Counted from the stretch's first letter, positions 35,455 to 47,683 are shown. The stretch: 64,000 nucleotides of DNA from Trifolium pratense (GCF_020283565.1 NC_060065.1:28570409-28634408), one strand, 5' to 3'. Translations and numbers: made by a program. The notes: generated by a model not told the origin, from the sequence alone.

Positions 35455-35645
35455 AACACTTATATAATTAGGCGTGTCGCGGTGTCCGACATGTCTCGAT
35501 GATCGACATTCATAGATATGTGTCGGGCAGCTCATACATGTATCCAGATATTTTTTTTCTTGACTTCAACACACACTTTGGATCGGTATCTGACATTTGT
35601 ATGACACTCGTACAACACGTGTTAGACAACTTTTCAAAAGTGTTT
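35455..35645. repeat. Dispersed repeat with CGTGTCGC/GTGTCCGACA motifs
   Basis: GGCGTGTCGCGGTGTCCGAC ... ATGTGTCGGGC ... ACACGTGTTAGACA resembles a widespread plant repeat built on GTGTCCGACACG. GC content is locally higher than the surroundings. No ends were defined. Confidence 0.4.
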
Positions 35646-35888
35646 TTTTCTTGCTTCTACTTTCTTTAGACACACAAATCATATATATCCAGAAGGGTTA
35701 AATATGTGTGGATTAAATACTTCATATTTTGATTGCAATTTTTTTAGTTTTTCGATAATAGACTGCTAATTAAATATCAAATACTATAGTATCTTATTTT
35801 AAAATTATTTTTTAATGAATAATAACTTGTTCAACTTAAATGCGCATGTATATATTTTGATTCTCAATTTTGATCATTTATAAATGGG

Positions 35889-36056
35889 TCTTGTTAACAT
35901 GTGCCCTAAGGGCACATGATAAGATATACCAAAATAGAAATTCAACATTTAATGATATAAGAAATTTAATGTTTCAAAAGTCAAAATGCACAAATTAGCA
36001 TTTAATAATTTCTATTTTTACTTCCTTAACATGTGCCTTAAGGGCACAAGTTAACA
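35889..36056. mobile_element. Small MITE (about 168 bp)
   Basis: Left GTTAACATGTGCCCTAAGGG and right CCTTAAGGGCACAAGTTAAC form imperfect terminal inverted repeats. Each end is itself nearly palindromic (GTGCCCTAAGGGCAC). Confidence 0.65.
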
Positions 36057-36759
36057 TTCTCCTTTATAAATATATAGTTGTGTTGATGCTCTATGCATAT
36101 ATCTTATAACGTATTCGCGTCGTGTCACATGTCCTTGCTTCATATGTTCATACCATTTCAATTTGAATCTGATTTTTTCTGCCAATGTTCTATTAGCATC
36201 ATTCTAGTTAAGTTACCCACATACAAAGTAAAAATTGAAAATGAAACTTATTTTTATTTTCACAAATAAAATAATTATTAGAAAATGCACTAGAGAAAAT
36301 AAATTATATATTTTTTATAAAATTTAAACATTATTTCCACTGTTTTAAAAATGTATTCTCTTTTGTTAACTTCCATCATCTTCTCTTTTCATTCTATAAC
36401 AATTTAAAACACAATTTCAAAACCAAATGTCAAAAATGTTATTAGAAAGTAAAGGATACCTAAACTATCCATGCAATTCAGCTGAAGTAATTATAGAACA
36501 CATGAACCATTCCATTCTTTGAGAAAACACAAAAATCAATTCCCAATATCAACAAATCAAAAAATACACACAAGTCACACTTGAAACATGATCTTATCCA
36601 AGAAACAAAACATTTACATTGGGAAGCTTTTTGTGAGATATATTTGGAACTATCATTTCCACTCCCCTTGCGACCAAAACCGACCGACTGCTAACTGGCT
36701 AAGTCGACTAACGCTAAGTCGACTCAGGTGACCAGCGCTTTCCTACTTACAAAAACAAT
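36057..36759. other. 3' flank of the F-box/PP2 gene; no other gene
   Basis: AT-rich. 36660-36735 has a GC-richer patch with AAGTCGACT repeated (TAAGTCGACTAACGCTAAGTCGACTC), probably within the 3' UTR of the minus-strand gene that ends at 36760. Confidence 0.35.
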
Positions 36760-39420
36760 TTACACTTCTTTTCTTACATCACTACTATTGCATATAAGCA
36801 CAGAGTCAACACACAAACCACCTTTGGTATGAGTACAATCTATTTGAGTCAATGAGAACTTGATATTCATTAAATCATTAGAATTCTTAGAAACAAAGTT
36901 TCCTACATGGTAGAGGATCCAGTGTCCTGGACTATCCAAATGAGTGTGTGATACAGCACGTTGACCATCAGAAGTTGTAAGCTGAAACTTTGCAGGTTTT
37001 ATATCCCATCCATGGATGTGCTCGGTCTTACAAACTCGACGACCGAGCTTCTTGGATGACCTGCCAAGGTGAAGTCTGAAGAAGACACTGTATGTTCCTT
37101 GTGGAAATTGGAAATCTATATCTCCTTCCACTTGAAGCCACCAAATTTGATGAAGATAAGCAACTGTATGGAACCTATTCACACACACAAGAGTATACTA
37201 TATGAAGTTCCAACATATTCCTGTACTTTTTAAATGCATGGTAAATATTACTATAATAGAACTTTTTTAAGAGAAAAATAGGGATATGGATTTCAGAAGA
37301 TCTTAATACCAGATTTGTTCTAGCAAAAGGTTGTCGAAACATAAAACCAACTGTGTGCGTGTGTTTCAACTTAAATTGAAGAAATCTATTTTGGAATTTT
37401 TTACTCTAAAAGCATTGGATTTAAAACTCAGTACCAAGTTTTCAATCTAGAGAAAAAACTATTTTTTAAGTTTAGAGGTAACATCAATCTTGAATTGCAC
37501 TAACTAGACATATGTGTTTTCAATTCAACCATGTTTGACATATGCCAAAATCAGTTCTGATACTCTCTCTACCGTAAAACCAAATACACAGTAACCTAAG
37601 TTGGAAAATGATGTAGGAGCATCCATGAGACCATGAAAAAAAAGATGGCCAAATTTTGTCACATGTGAGTATATGCAAGAAATGATGAATTTGGATTCAA
37701 AAAGTTTGCTAATCGATCTAAGTCTAGACCATGTTTAGTTTGAATATTCATCCGACTCAAGACATGCAAAAGATTTGGTATTATTACATAAACTTTGTAA
37801 AAAATAGTTTCAAAACATGAACAATTCAATCTTCTGTATGCAGCAAATGCAGTAGTTCTTTTGGCTGTATTGAGTAATGATTTGTGTTTGACTTTGTATA
37901 TTAGATTCTGGCTTTGGTCAAATGTGGCACATCTTGTGCTATACATTGTTTCATCATAAAATTTTAATTTTTTTAGAGCCAGAAAATGAGTCCAATACAG
38001 CGGAATAAATACATGAAAGGTCATCAAATTAAAAAGCTTAACAAAAATGTTTTGTTTTTCGGCACATAAAGATGAAAACAAAGTATAGCAAAAGTTAAGA
38101 CAAAGCAAGTTCTACCATATTGGCACAAGTAACATAGTTCACTTCAAACAATCTCACCTTGACTCTTCAGTTGAAATGTGATTCCAATATCTACGATCAT
38201 CAATCCCTGTAATCCTTAACGCTTTGGAAGAAATTGCCATACAAACCCCACCAGTCCTCTTATCCAGCCAAATTTCCTAAACAAAAGCAACATTTTTTAC
38301 AAGTAAACATCAAGCACTTGAAATCATGTCACGACATAATAGAGTCAAAATCCTCTATTATTTTTGGGAAACTTGGTATCCGGCACAAGGACAGACTAAT
38401 CCGGAAGACCAATTCAACCGTCCACTAACAGGAGGCCTAATTGAAACTAGAGTAAAGCTCTGTATAGGCTGACCTAACACTGGAATTGGCATCGTGAGGA
38501 TACTACCTGAGACTTAGAGAGAAGCACACTCCTAGGTCTCAAGCCTACACTGCCAGACCAACCCCTAGGGTTAAGATTCACTACTTTTCTTTCCATTACG
38601 AAGTTTTTATATGAATAAAACACGCTTCTGTTTGAGTTTGGATTCTCTGCTGCAACCGCACAAACTACCTATTAGGTTTTTACATTGGGCCTAACTTATC
38701 ATTGCAAAACTAGCTTGTAAGGTGAAAGATGTTTCTATTCATAAACTCTTTTCAAACTTTAGACTTTATCTCTTTTCACTGTGGAACTTTGGTTTTTCCC
38801 AATACTAGAAAAGATCCAAATAGTGTAGCCACTTGACAGAATTCAAAAAACCCTTTTATACACCAAAAATAAAAATCATAGTAATTAGTAGTAGATTTGA
38901 GAAATAAAAAGGATCTTTAAAGAAATTAAATTAGTGTATGTTTAGTATCATGGTGGGTATGTCAGAATTACGGTGATCTACTACGATTTTCCAAAAGCTG
39001 CAGTCTGGAGCTTCGGCAAAATATTGTGAATCACCATGATTCTGGAATATTCACCGTGAGATCAAACATAGCTTAATGAACCAAAATTGTTACCTTGGTT
39101 CCATTGTCAAACAAGTTATGCTTGCAAAGTCTAGCATAAATATCCCTCTTCCCCAATTCAGCAACAGAACTACCAATATCATCCTCAAAAGCTTTTTCCA
39201 CTATAAACTTATAATTCAAAGGCAATTTCGATTCCCAAACAAAATCAGCAAAAGAAGCATGACGAAATGCTCTATTCAATCCTGCTAACTTACATATATC
39301 TGGTGGATCCAAATACATCAACACCAATGCCACACAACTCTCTGGTATATCCCCAAGCCTTGGCCTCATAGAACCAGAATCCCCATCATCATATACACAT
39401 GATGAAAAATTAGCACCCAT
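36760..39420 (-). CDS. F-box protein PP2-A13-like (3 exons, 286 aa)
   Basis: Exons: 39420-39094 (starts [12 protein letters not shown]), 38276-38158, 37174-36760 (stop). Junctions: ACCAAG|GTAACA, TTTAG|GAAATT, TCAAG|GTGAGA, AATAG|GTTCCA; the second intron is phase 2 and the joined frame is open. Residues about 22-62 are an F-box ([20 protein letters not shown]), which would bind SKP1 in an SCF ubiquitin ligase. From about 110 to the end is a phloem protein 2 (Nictaba-like lectin) domain: [80 protein letters not shown]. Length suits PP2-A11 to A15 proteins. The start is chosen at MGANFSS, the usual family start, rather than the in-frame upstream codons. The first intron carries a SINE-like insert. 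The target of the ligase is not known from sequence. Confidence 0.88.
38360..38590 (-). mobile_element. Au-like SINE in intron 1 of the PP2 gene
   Basis: On the minus strand: CCCTAGGGGTTGGTCTGGCA, then GACCTAGGAGTGTGCTTCTC, GTCAGCCTATACAGAGCTTT and CTTCCGGATTAGTCTGTCC, ending GTGCCGGATACCAAG. This follows the order of segments I recall for the plant Au SINE family. Both Pol III boxes are decayed. The family name is from memory. Confidence 0.5.
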
Positions 39421-39444
39421 AACACACACTACACCAAATCACTT

Positions 39445-39795
39445 TATACACCCACAATGTAAAAATCTATAATTTCACACACCCAGAATATGAATTCAAC
39501 TAAAAACTTGATCTTGAACTTCAATTTGTCAAATTCATCACCAAACACCAAATCAAACTACTTGAACCCTAAAATGTAAAAATCTAAAATTTCACAGACC
39601 CAGAATCTGAATTCAACTAAAAACTTGTTCTTGAACCTTAATTTGTCAAATTCATCACCACATACCAAGTCAAACTACTTAACCCTAAAATGTAAATATG
39701 TAAAATTACACAGACCCAGAATCTGAATTGAACTAAAATATTGAACTTGGACCTGAATTTGTGAAATTCATCACAGAATGGACCAATTGTATACC
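39445..39795. repeat. Three tandem copies of about 115-120 bp upstream of the PP2 gene
   Basis: CCCAGAATCTGAATTCAACTAAAAACTTG..CTTGAAC..AATTTGTCAAATTCATCACC..CAAACTACTT..CCCTAAAATGTAAA recurs from about 39480, 39600 and 39718. It lies just 5' of the ATG (minus strand), so in the 5' UTR or proximal promoter. Confidence 0.7.
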
Positions 39796-39976
39796 TCCAA
39801 ATGTTGAACGCAAACCTGAAAACCTAGTTGTGATGAGATTGAAATTAGAGATGGAAACGACACGTATGGAGTTGACGTGAATATTCTCTAAACGACAACG
39901 CGTAAGTACGCCGTTTTCAAGTTGAATTGGGTTCTTTAAGATCTATGCAAGATCAAATTACATTCAATGTATGGAA

Positions 39977-40012
39977 GAGATGAGAAGAAGAAGAAGAAGA
40001 AGAAGAAGAAAA
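39977..40012. repeat. GAA microsatellite
   Basis: About ten AGA/GAA units followed by AAAAG. Confidence 0.85.
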
Positions 40013-40720
40013 AGTACATACATAGAAAAATAGGAAATGTCATAAGGAATAAATTATTGCCACGTTTACTTTCAAAAAATAAAAAATATCATTATTGACA
40101 CGTGTAATTGTCACGTCAGCAATGAAGAATTTTTTTAAGTGTTATCTTCTTTAAGGATTAAAAAAATCTCTTTTCTTAGTCACTAATGACAAAAAAAACT
40201 TCTTTCTACCCAAAAAAAAATCTAATTTTTTACTTAAGCAAAAATTTCCAGTTTTTAATAAGCTGTTTAATTTGCAAAATATAAGGCTTATTAAACCACT
40301 TACAATGAATTCGTTAAAAAAAAAAATCACTTACAATGAATGTATTGAAAATTTTATTCAACTATTGAATGTCTACGATGGGTGGATGAATTGGTTAGGT
40401 GGATAAATTGTGGTTGAAAACTTCTAACACGTTGAAACAACAAATGATGGGGGAGGGAGTAGGTCTCATTCCTCCATTTGGCAATATATTATTGGTTGCT
40501 GTGATTTATAGATTTTTATTTCATCCTTATTGTTTGGGGTCAATTATTTCGTAGTAAATTAATTTTTTTTAATTTTTTCACCAAAATTCATCATTTTTTT
40601 TATCTATAAATAGATATTTTGTTCTTTTGGACACAGAAAAAAAAATAAAGATTTTTTCCTTCTAATTTTTTTATTTAGCCTTCAATAAACTCGTTTGTAG
40701 CTCTAAACATCTTTTTAGTG
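40013..40720. other. No gene; possible left part of a Harbinger-like element
   Basis: Around 40333 CTTACAATGAATGTATTGAAAA resembles, in inverse, the text near 42870-42890 (GAAAAATTGAATCATTGTACATAG). These could be the ends of the element whose coding relics lie at 40724-41200. The match is imperfect. Confidence 0.3.
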
Positions 40721-40723
40721 CAA

Positions 40724-41200
40724 TGGATCCCCAAAATAACCATTTCAACACCCAAAATTCTATTAATTACCTTTTCAACTACCCAAATCCCAACAACTAT
40801 AGAATTCAAAATGAAACTACCAACCAACAAGGTCCCCAAAATATACCAAATTATGGATTTCCTCCGAATTTCATCATGCTGTCATGTCATCTAATCTAAA
40901 GCATCGTCCATATTATGAATCAATGATGCCTTATTCATCTCAACCACTCTCTTATTATTCTTCTACTTTAATGGGAAATGAAAATGTTTCGAATGTTGGA
41001 CTTATGAAATTCCTGAATTTTCAACACAAATGACTCTTAGTGGCATGTCCGGAGCCATTTTCGAATGAGGTGGCGTGCTATCTGCATTTGCGAATAATGT
41101 CCTTGCTAGATCTGTGATGCGTGATTCAAATGTACATCACGAATTGCAAGCAGATCTAGTCAAACACATATGTGCAAAGTTTGGAATGTTTCGTGATTAA
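40724..41200 (+). pseudogene. PIF/Harbinger relic: start of Myb-like ORF joined to transposase C-terminus
   Basis: The plus strand starts MDPQNNHFNTQNSINYLFNY and continues Asn/Pro-rich (PNPNNYRIQNE), the style of the Myb/SANT-type second protein of plant PIF/Harbinger elements ('glutathione S-transferase T3-like'). At 41100-41200 another frame gives RDSNVHHELQADLVKHICAK, which matches the C-terminal end of Harbinger DDE transposases (family pattern RDxxxHxQLxxDLxxHIWxxFG). Everything between is missing, so this is an internally deleted copy. Confidence 0.55.
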
Positions 41201-41519
41201 ATAGATTGTTTGCTAGTTGAGTCCATTGTACTAATTAAGTTATGTGTGTTTCATTTTAAGTGTGTTGTGTGCTTAGTGTATTGTATTGCATTTTAAATTT
41301 TTTGTAATTTTATTTATTTTAATAATGACTATCCCTATATCTCGTCTTTATTGCTTGCAAGAAAATAAAATTAATTAAGAATATAAAATTAAAAAAATAA
41401 ATTCGAATAAATTATTAAATTAGGAAGAAAAAAAAATTATTTAAGTCTTAATTATTTTAATTTAAATCGATAATTGTTATTAATATATAATCACAAAAAC
41501 AAAAACATAAAATAAAATA

Positions 41520-42705
41520 GGCTTAAATGCAGTTTTACCCCCCCTATTTTGAAAAATGCGGAATTTTACCCCCCCTATTTTAAAATGCGGAATTTTACCC
41601 CCCCTATTTTATAATTTGTTGGATTTTGCCCCCCCACCAAAATTTTGCATAAAATCTGCTTCTGAGCCTCAAGTTCAAAGCTACGCACAGAACTCAATTT
41701 GGATCAATAATTCACCAAACTGGTACCGAAACGACCGTAATCGAGTTAGTTTTCCACAGAATCAAACTCCACTAAATTTGGAGTTACAGAGAGAGATTAA
41801 TTACTGTTTTAGTGAAGGTCTGTTCAAATTAATTATCGTATGAAACTACCACTGATATTCTCGTCATTCCTCTCACCCTGTAGCTCATTTTTTAATACTA
41901 TTTACATGTATGGAAATCTAACGAAATTACCCTTCTTGGCATTTCAATTTCGTCGAATTTGGAGTTACGATGTGTTCGGTAGACAATGTTGAATTTGAAG
42001 ATCACAAGTAGATTTCTGCAGAATTAGTAATTGGACAGACCTTCACTAAAACGGTAATTAATCTCTCTCTGTAACTCTAAATTTAGTGGGGTTTGATTCT
42101 GTGGAAAGCTAACTCGATTACGGTCATTTCGGTAGCCTTTTGGTAAATTATGGATCCAAATTGAGTTGTATGCGAAGCTTTGAAGTTGTGACTCGAAAGC
42201 AGATTTTTTGCAGAATTTTGGGGGACATACCTTCACTAAAACGGTAATTAATCTCTCTTTGTAACTCCAAATTCAGTGGGGTTTGATTATGTGGAAATAT
42301 AACTCGATTAGGGTCATTTCGGTATCCTTTTGGTAAATTATTGATCAAAATTGAGTTGTGTGCGAAGCTTTGAAGTTGTGACTCGAAAGCAGATTTTTTG
42401 CAGAATTTTAGGGGACATACCTTCACTAAAACGGTAATTAATCTCTCTTTGTAACTCCAAATTCAGTGGGGTTTGATTATGTGGAAAGATAACTCGATTA
42501 CGGTCATTTCGGTATCCTTTTGGTAAATTATTGATCAAAATTGAGTTGTGTGCGAAGCTTTAAAGTTGTGACTCGAAAGCAGAATTTTAGGGGGGGCAAA
42601 ATCCAACAAATTATAAAACAGGAGGAGTAAAAGTCCGCGTTTTAAAACAGGGGGGGTAAAATTCCGATTTAATCAAAACAGGGGGGGCAAAACTGCATTT
42701 AAGCC
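41520..42705. mobile_element. MULE-like non-autonomous element, 1.19 kb, 9-bp target duplication
   Basis: Ends GGCTTAAATGCAGTTTTACC and GGCAAAACTGCATTTAAGCC are inverted repeats. AATAAAATA flanks both sides (41511-41519 and 42706-42714). The subterminal zones repeat C7-TATTTT / AAAACA-G7 blocks. A 9-bp duplication suits Mutator-like elements. Confidence 0.7.
41636..42590. repeat. 190-bp subterminal repeats: one copy forward, three tandem copies inverted
   Basis: In the minus direction three units (near 42024-42230, 42226-42420, 42416-42590; period about 190 bp) share CTTCACTAAAACGGTAATTA and GGTTTGATTxTGTGGAAA. A plus-direction copy lies at 41636-41830. Each stays open in one frame and encodes NQTPLNLELQREINYRFSEG-like peptides. 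This is non-coding element sequence that happens to lack stops. Confidence 0.65.
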
Positions 42706-42714
42706 AATAAAATA

Positions 42715-44241
42715 AAATAAAAATATGAAATAAAAGTGATGGGGTATGGTGATGAATTTTATTAAACAAAACCATCGTAGTGAGTAAAAGTTGAATGAAT
42801 GTTGAATTTAGATGGAAGAGAGAGAAGATGATGTAGAATGTAAAAAGTGAAAAATGTGAGTGTTGAAAAATTGAATCATTGTACATAGTCTAAGATAATA
42901 TGGGACAAAATATAAAATATTGAACAAATTTTGTCCCATATGATATTTGGAAGATAAATGACTACTTTAATATTTTTGATAATTTATGTAGAGGACAAAA
43001 AATTATCTTGTAGTTAGTGGTGGAGAAAAGTTTAATTTTTGTCCCGTCCTAAGAACATTTTTAAAATCAAATATTCTACTCATAAATAAACTTATTAAAA
43101 TTGTCTACCACCACTTTTGCATTAATTTCAAAATAAAGTTGTTCAATCCTAATTTCCCAATCCACTTGATGGATGACTATTGACTAGTAACAATCCATAA
43201 GCTTCACCTTATTTCACATTAAGCAAAATGGAATAACACAAAGTTTTAGGTTTGACAAAACCTCCATCGCGTTCTGGATTACACATTATATGATACCCAC
43301 TTTAATTATCATCACTGAAAGTTGCATCCAATGTTAGTTACACTTTACTTTATCAGCCAAGAGTTACCCTCTTAGGATAAGCTGGTTGAGTAGCATGCAC
43401 ATCACCTTGGTTGTCACACAAAGTAGCTCATTACCATTGATGTAGAAACAATGTTGCATGTTGTACAATAGTTGTTGTAACAACCTCATCGACCTCCTCC
43501 ACAACTTAGGCGTTGTTAGTTGTACACCACCTATACAACGCCTAAGCTGAGACATTCGAGGAGCCAGAGTAAAAAATAAATCTGAAATTCCTCGAACAGT
43601 TAACACATGCGGTTCTTACATATCCCACAATCCCAAAAAAGTTCAGGTATCTATGGCTACTAAACAAGTAACAAAAAGGTGCCAAGAATTCTTATTACAT
43701 TCACTGTATCTAGTGCAAGTTTGATGACTTTGTACCTTTTTTGTTACAAGCTTCTTGTTGGAAGACAATCTCTAAGCATCTTCCATAAGAAATTCTTAAC
43801 AACTGGGGATACCTCCAAATTCCAAACTATAGATCAATCACCAACAACATGTAATACTGATATGCTTCACTCCATAGCTCCAAGCTTAAAAGACTAAAAC
43901 AGCCTATGTTTGTAAAGCATGCTGACTCTGGCTACAAAATAATTATTCCATGGGTTGTAAATGTAATGCACAAAGTATATTCCTTAGTATGTCTTATTAT
44001 GTTATCTAGTGGATGTTTATTTCTTTAAATGGTAATTATGAAAGTTAGAGAAATAACTGTGATTTAGAGTTTAACACTTATAGTTTGAAAACTGCGGGAA
44101 GTTATGCATTGCTGAATTACGAGTCTGAATAGAAAGGCTAGATATAGTTACTAGATATAATCCCTATCTTGTTCTTTTTAAGTAAAATTTATTCCATATT
44201 GAAGTTTAGACCATGAAAGTTTTTACTAGATAAATGTTTTT
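42715..44241. other. No gene recognised
   Basis: A short inverted pair lies at 42899-42945 (ATATGGGACAAAATATAAAA / GAACAAATTTTGTCCCATAT). Open frames at 43364-43606 (minus) and 43679-43897 (plus) match no family I know. Sequence from about 44000 leads into the kinase fragment. Confidence 0.35.
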
Positions 44242-44830
44242 CATTATGATTGTAAGCCAGCAATCATTCATAGAGATGTGACAACCAAAAATGTTCTGTT
44301 TAACTCAGAAATGGAAGCTTGTCTTTCTGACTTCGGCATAGCGAGACTTCAAAATTCTAGTTCGTTGAATCAAACAGTACTTACAGGAATTTATGGATAT
44401 CTTGCACCAGGTAAGCTTTTTTCTATTCAAGTTGTTCAAAATTCTGCCTTAATTGTAGGCCTCCCCCTATCGACTTTATTTCGGATTTTAGCCTCCGACA
44501 CATTTAATGTGTTGGGTTAAGCGGGTCGGCTTAGTCTCGCATTGCTTAAAACTACGACCAAAGTCATGCATATATGACTTTAGCAGTACAAATTGTACAA
44601 TTTGATTTTATAGCGTTCAGTTAGGCCTGACCTAAATTCTAAGACTCATTGCTTCGAATTCCATAAATCTGAATTAAAACAATGTTAGTTTTTCTAACGT
44701 GATTCATTTTTCTTGCAGAACTTGCTTACACAAATAGTGTGACTGAGAAATGTGATGTGTACAGCTTTGAGTGGTTGCTCTTGAAATTATAATGGGAAAA
44801 CATCCAGTAGAACTTGTTTCAACATTAATA
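44242..44830 (+). pseudogene. LRR receptor-like kinase fragment (MIK2/At1g35710-like), frameshifted
   Basis: Exon piece 44242-44410 encodes HRDVTTKNVLFNSEMEACLS, the DFG motif (SDFGIARL) and GIYGYLAP, ending in a donor GTAAGC. Piece 44719-about 44830 resumes with ELAYTNSVTEKCDVYSF (acceptor TTGCAG), the correct continuation. Then one base is missing after TACAGCTTTG, so the VVALEIIMGKHP-like text is read in another frame. The N-lobe, LRRs and C-terminal lobe are absent. It keeps the catalytic HRD and DFG but cannot be a working kinase. Confidence 0.75.
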
Positions 44831-45393
44831 TTTGCTTTTACCATTACTTCATAGATTATACAATTTTTTTGTTTCTGAAAATTTTGAAATTTTACTATTT
44901 ACATTAGCAGCTTGAGAGCCAATTAACAAGTCTGCAACTAAGATACATCTGAGAATAACTAACTATACCTAACAGTCATTAATTGTAACAATTAAAAGCT
45001 TTCCATTAGGTCATTTTTTTTGTATAATATGATATCACTCAAACAACTGTTCCAATTGATAAAAGCTATCAATTTAAAGCAATATACATAGATAACATCA
45101 ACATGTGTTTATTAAAGTAGGGAGAGAATAACATAGGTTAGACAGAATGAAAACTTGAAGTAGCAGATAAAAGAGAAATGGAATTGGAATGTTGTATTCA
45201 ATATATATACATCTTTTTACAATCAATTGTTCAATGACCAGATAAAAATAAATTGACTTGTGTCACTAACTATACAAATGATCATGATTCTCTAACTCTA
45301 GTGTTGTATAAATGATCATATACGTCTGCCTGCCTAAAAGAATCACTCATATCACATCAACAGAGGAGTTGGTGCTCATGACTCAAGAGGATG
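44831..45393. other. No gene; 3' flank of the CCCH-WD40 gene
   Basis: AT-rich. The part adjoining 45394 should hold the 3' UTR of the minus-strand gene. Nothing else recognised. Confidence 0.35.
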
Positions 45394-47683
45394 CTATGCT
45401 GCTTCTACTTTGGCTTCTTCCGACCATTTTGAGACAGTCACCAAACCAGTTGCATCTCCAGTGAAGATGAGTCCACCAGGACCTTTCTCGATTGATCTAA
45501 CTTCTTGTCGAGCAAATAGTCTACCCCTCTCTGAAAAACTTTAAATTGTAAAAACAGACAACGTCAGGTCAGAAGTAAAACTAAGTTTACACAAAGTCAC
45601 AAAGCAATAAAATGGTTGCAAGTTTACTTACGATGGTAGTTCATACAGACGAACTGAATTGTCTTGGCAAGAGCAAAACAGTATAGTCTTATCTTCTGCA
45701 TCAGTCATCGCATTAAGTGCAACAATGCCCTGTAATCAAAATAAATAACAGCTTACATGACCATGACAAAACAAATACCAGCTTGTTTCCTAGAAATGAA
45801 AAAGAGAAACAAATGATATTTGACAAATAATAAAAAACTTATGCACTTACGTTTTCCACATTGTGCGAATATGCCACATGGAAAGTTTTCTCTTCACTTT
45901 CAGCCCAGACCTTAACAGTGCAGTCCAATGAACTTGATAGTAAGAAGTTGCCCCAACTAATAAGCGACGTGACTGTGTCAGTATGCCCATTGAGTGTCAT
46001 TTTACATTCAAATGTGTCAAGATCCCAAACCTGCATGAAACAATAATAAATTACTATCCCTTACAATATGTAGCTAACACAGGGAAACAGTAGACCACCA
46101 AAGATATACTGACAAAAACAAGATAAAAACATCGATATTTCAATTACAGGATTTACAACATTACACAGGAGAAAGACAAATAATATTTAGCAAAATCTAG
46201 ATCAGTATCCAGAACTAGACATCAGACAACTCTATTAGTTTATATAGCTTTTTAAAAAATACAGAAATTTGAAAGAAAAAGAAAACAGTGAAACCTCCAA
46301 GATAACAATAAAAATACCTTAATACTGTGGTCCATGGATCCCGAGAAAAGCCTCTTGTTGGGGCATCCGACAGTTAGGCAAACAACAGATTTAGAGTGGC
46401 CAAGTAGTGATGCAACCAGTTTAAAAGGGGAATTGGCTTCAGAGCTGCCCTTCCATGCAGAAATTACACCATCCTATAATTAAAGTAATGAAATTATAGA
46501 TAAATTGATCGATTATAGAAAAGAACTGTTACAAAAGTAAGAGAACAAAAAAAGCATTCTGTTACTAAATACAGATTATAAAGTTTGATTTATTCAATCA
46601 GATAACAACCATTAAAAAATGTGTCAGTAGTTACCTCTGCACCAGCTAATAGTGTATCTTTGCCAACAGTCATGGCAAGGACTCGCCCATTAGGCACTTC
46701 AAGAGTATACCCTGAACCATTCTGAATATTCCATGCCTTCACAAAAACCACAATTACATAATCAGCTTACATGTATTGCTCCTATATAAAAGACAAGACT
46801 GCACAATGAAAAAAATCTAGTCTTGGACTAAAATAAGAACAACAGCGCTTACCTTGACAATATTTGATAGACCAACAAAAATCCAATGGCCCTCGCTGAT
46901 TAAAGAGTTGACTTCATCACCAAGATTGGTCACATTAGCACACTCAGCAGTATGGCAGTCCCATATCCGAACTGTGCCATCAGTACTTCCAGAGAAAAGT
47001 TTGTTCGTCCCAACTGGAAGTGTAATTCCTGTGACAAGTTTCTTGTGCCCTTCAAGATTTGTTACTGCTGATAACCGATCACCAGAAAACCAAGAATGCA
47101 TATCCCGACATTTATCACCATGCACACAGTTTCCGTTGATCCAATATTTGCATAATTCTGTCGATAAAATAGCTGACGAACTCTGAGAAACTTCGACAAC
47201 TGCTGTCGATAAAATAGGTGACGAACTATCAGCAGTTTCGACAACTTCTGTCGATAAAGAATGTGATGAACTCTGAGAAACTTCTTCGACAACTTCTGTC
47301 GATAAAGAATGTGATGAACTCTGAGAAACTTCTTCGACAACTTCTGTCGATGAAATATGTGATGAAGTCTGAGAAACTTCTCCGACAACTCGTGTCGATA
47401 TGGTAGGCGATGAAGTCTGAGAAGGCTCAACAAGTGGTGTCTTAGAAATACAATCTCCACTATTCCTAATCCAAACCGTGGCTGCACGCTTAGTAAGTGA
47501 ATTTTCTTCAGACTCAGACTCAGAACATCGCTTCCTTCCTCCATTACAATTGACAGTCTTGGTGACTATAGGAGGTTTGCTGTGAAGAAACCTACAAGGG
47601 TTTCGATTGCATCTCCCATTCAACCAGTAATAACATGTTGTGGGGATAATTCGTCGATCAATTCTTGTCCATTTAGTGACCAT
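45394..47683 (-). CDS. Zinc finger CCCH domain / WD40 protein (ZFWD type), 6 exons, 503 aa
   Basis: Exons: 47683-46853, 46736-46635, 46473-46318, 46030-45851, 45729-45632, 45538-45394 (TAG). All junctions are GT-AG and the frame stays open (277+34+52+60+32 codons, then phase 2). Two CCCH fingers are visible: CYYWLNGRCNRNPCRFLH (C-x7-C-x4-C-x3-H) and CKYWINGNCVHGDKCRDMH (C-x7-C-x5-C-x3-H). WD40 repeats follow: LEGHKKLVTGI...GSTDGTVRIWD, LGHSKSVVCLT...GSMDHSIKVWD, LNGHTDTVTSL...SSLDCTVKVWA and more, forming a beta-propeller. The family binds RNA through the fingers; the partner of the propeller is unknown. Between the fingers are five Ser/Glu-rich repeats. The start is MVTKWTRID, just after a likely 5' UTR intron acceptor (ATGCAG|TGTATAATCATGG). 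The last exon uses acceptor TTTAAAG|TTTTTC, which restores PSFSERGRLF. Confidence 0.88.
47160..47420 (-). repeat. Coding tandem repeat between the two CCCH fingers
   Basis: About five units read VVEEVSQSSSHSLSTE with small changes; the two central units are identical in protein. The DNA period is 48-54 bp (…CTTCTGTCGATAAAGAATGTG…). The low-complexity linker is likely disordered and Ser-phosphorylatable (inference). Confidence 0.75.

Noticed and set aside
37659..38108. Minus-strand ORF of 149 codons within the PP2 gene
   Set aside because: Lies inside intron 2 between well-defined exons and has no known domain.
42024..42538. Repeated small proteins of 66-92 codons on the minus strand
   Set aside because: They are the 190-bp subterminal repeats of a non-autonomous element; no start context or known domain.
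47062..47544. Second minus-strand ORF of 160 codons over the CCCH-WD40 exon 1
   Set aside because: Alternate-frame shadow of the Ser-rich repeat region.
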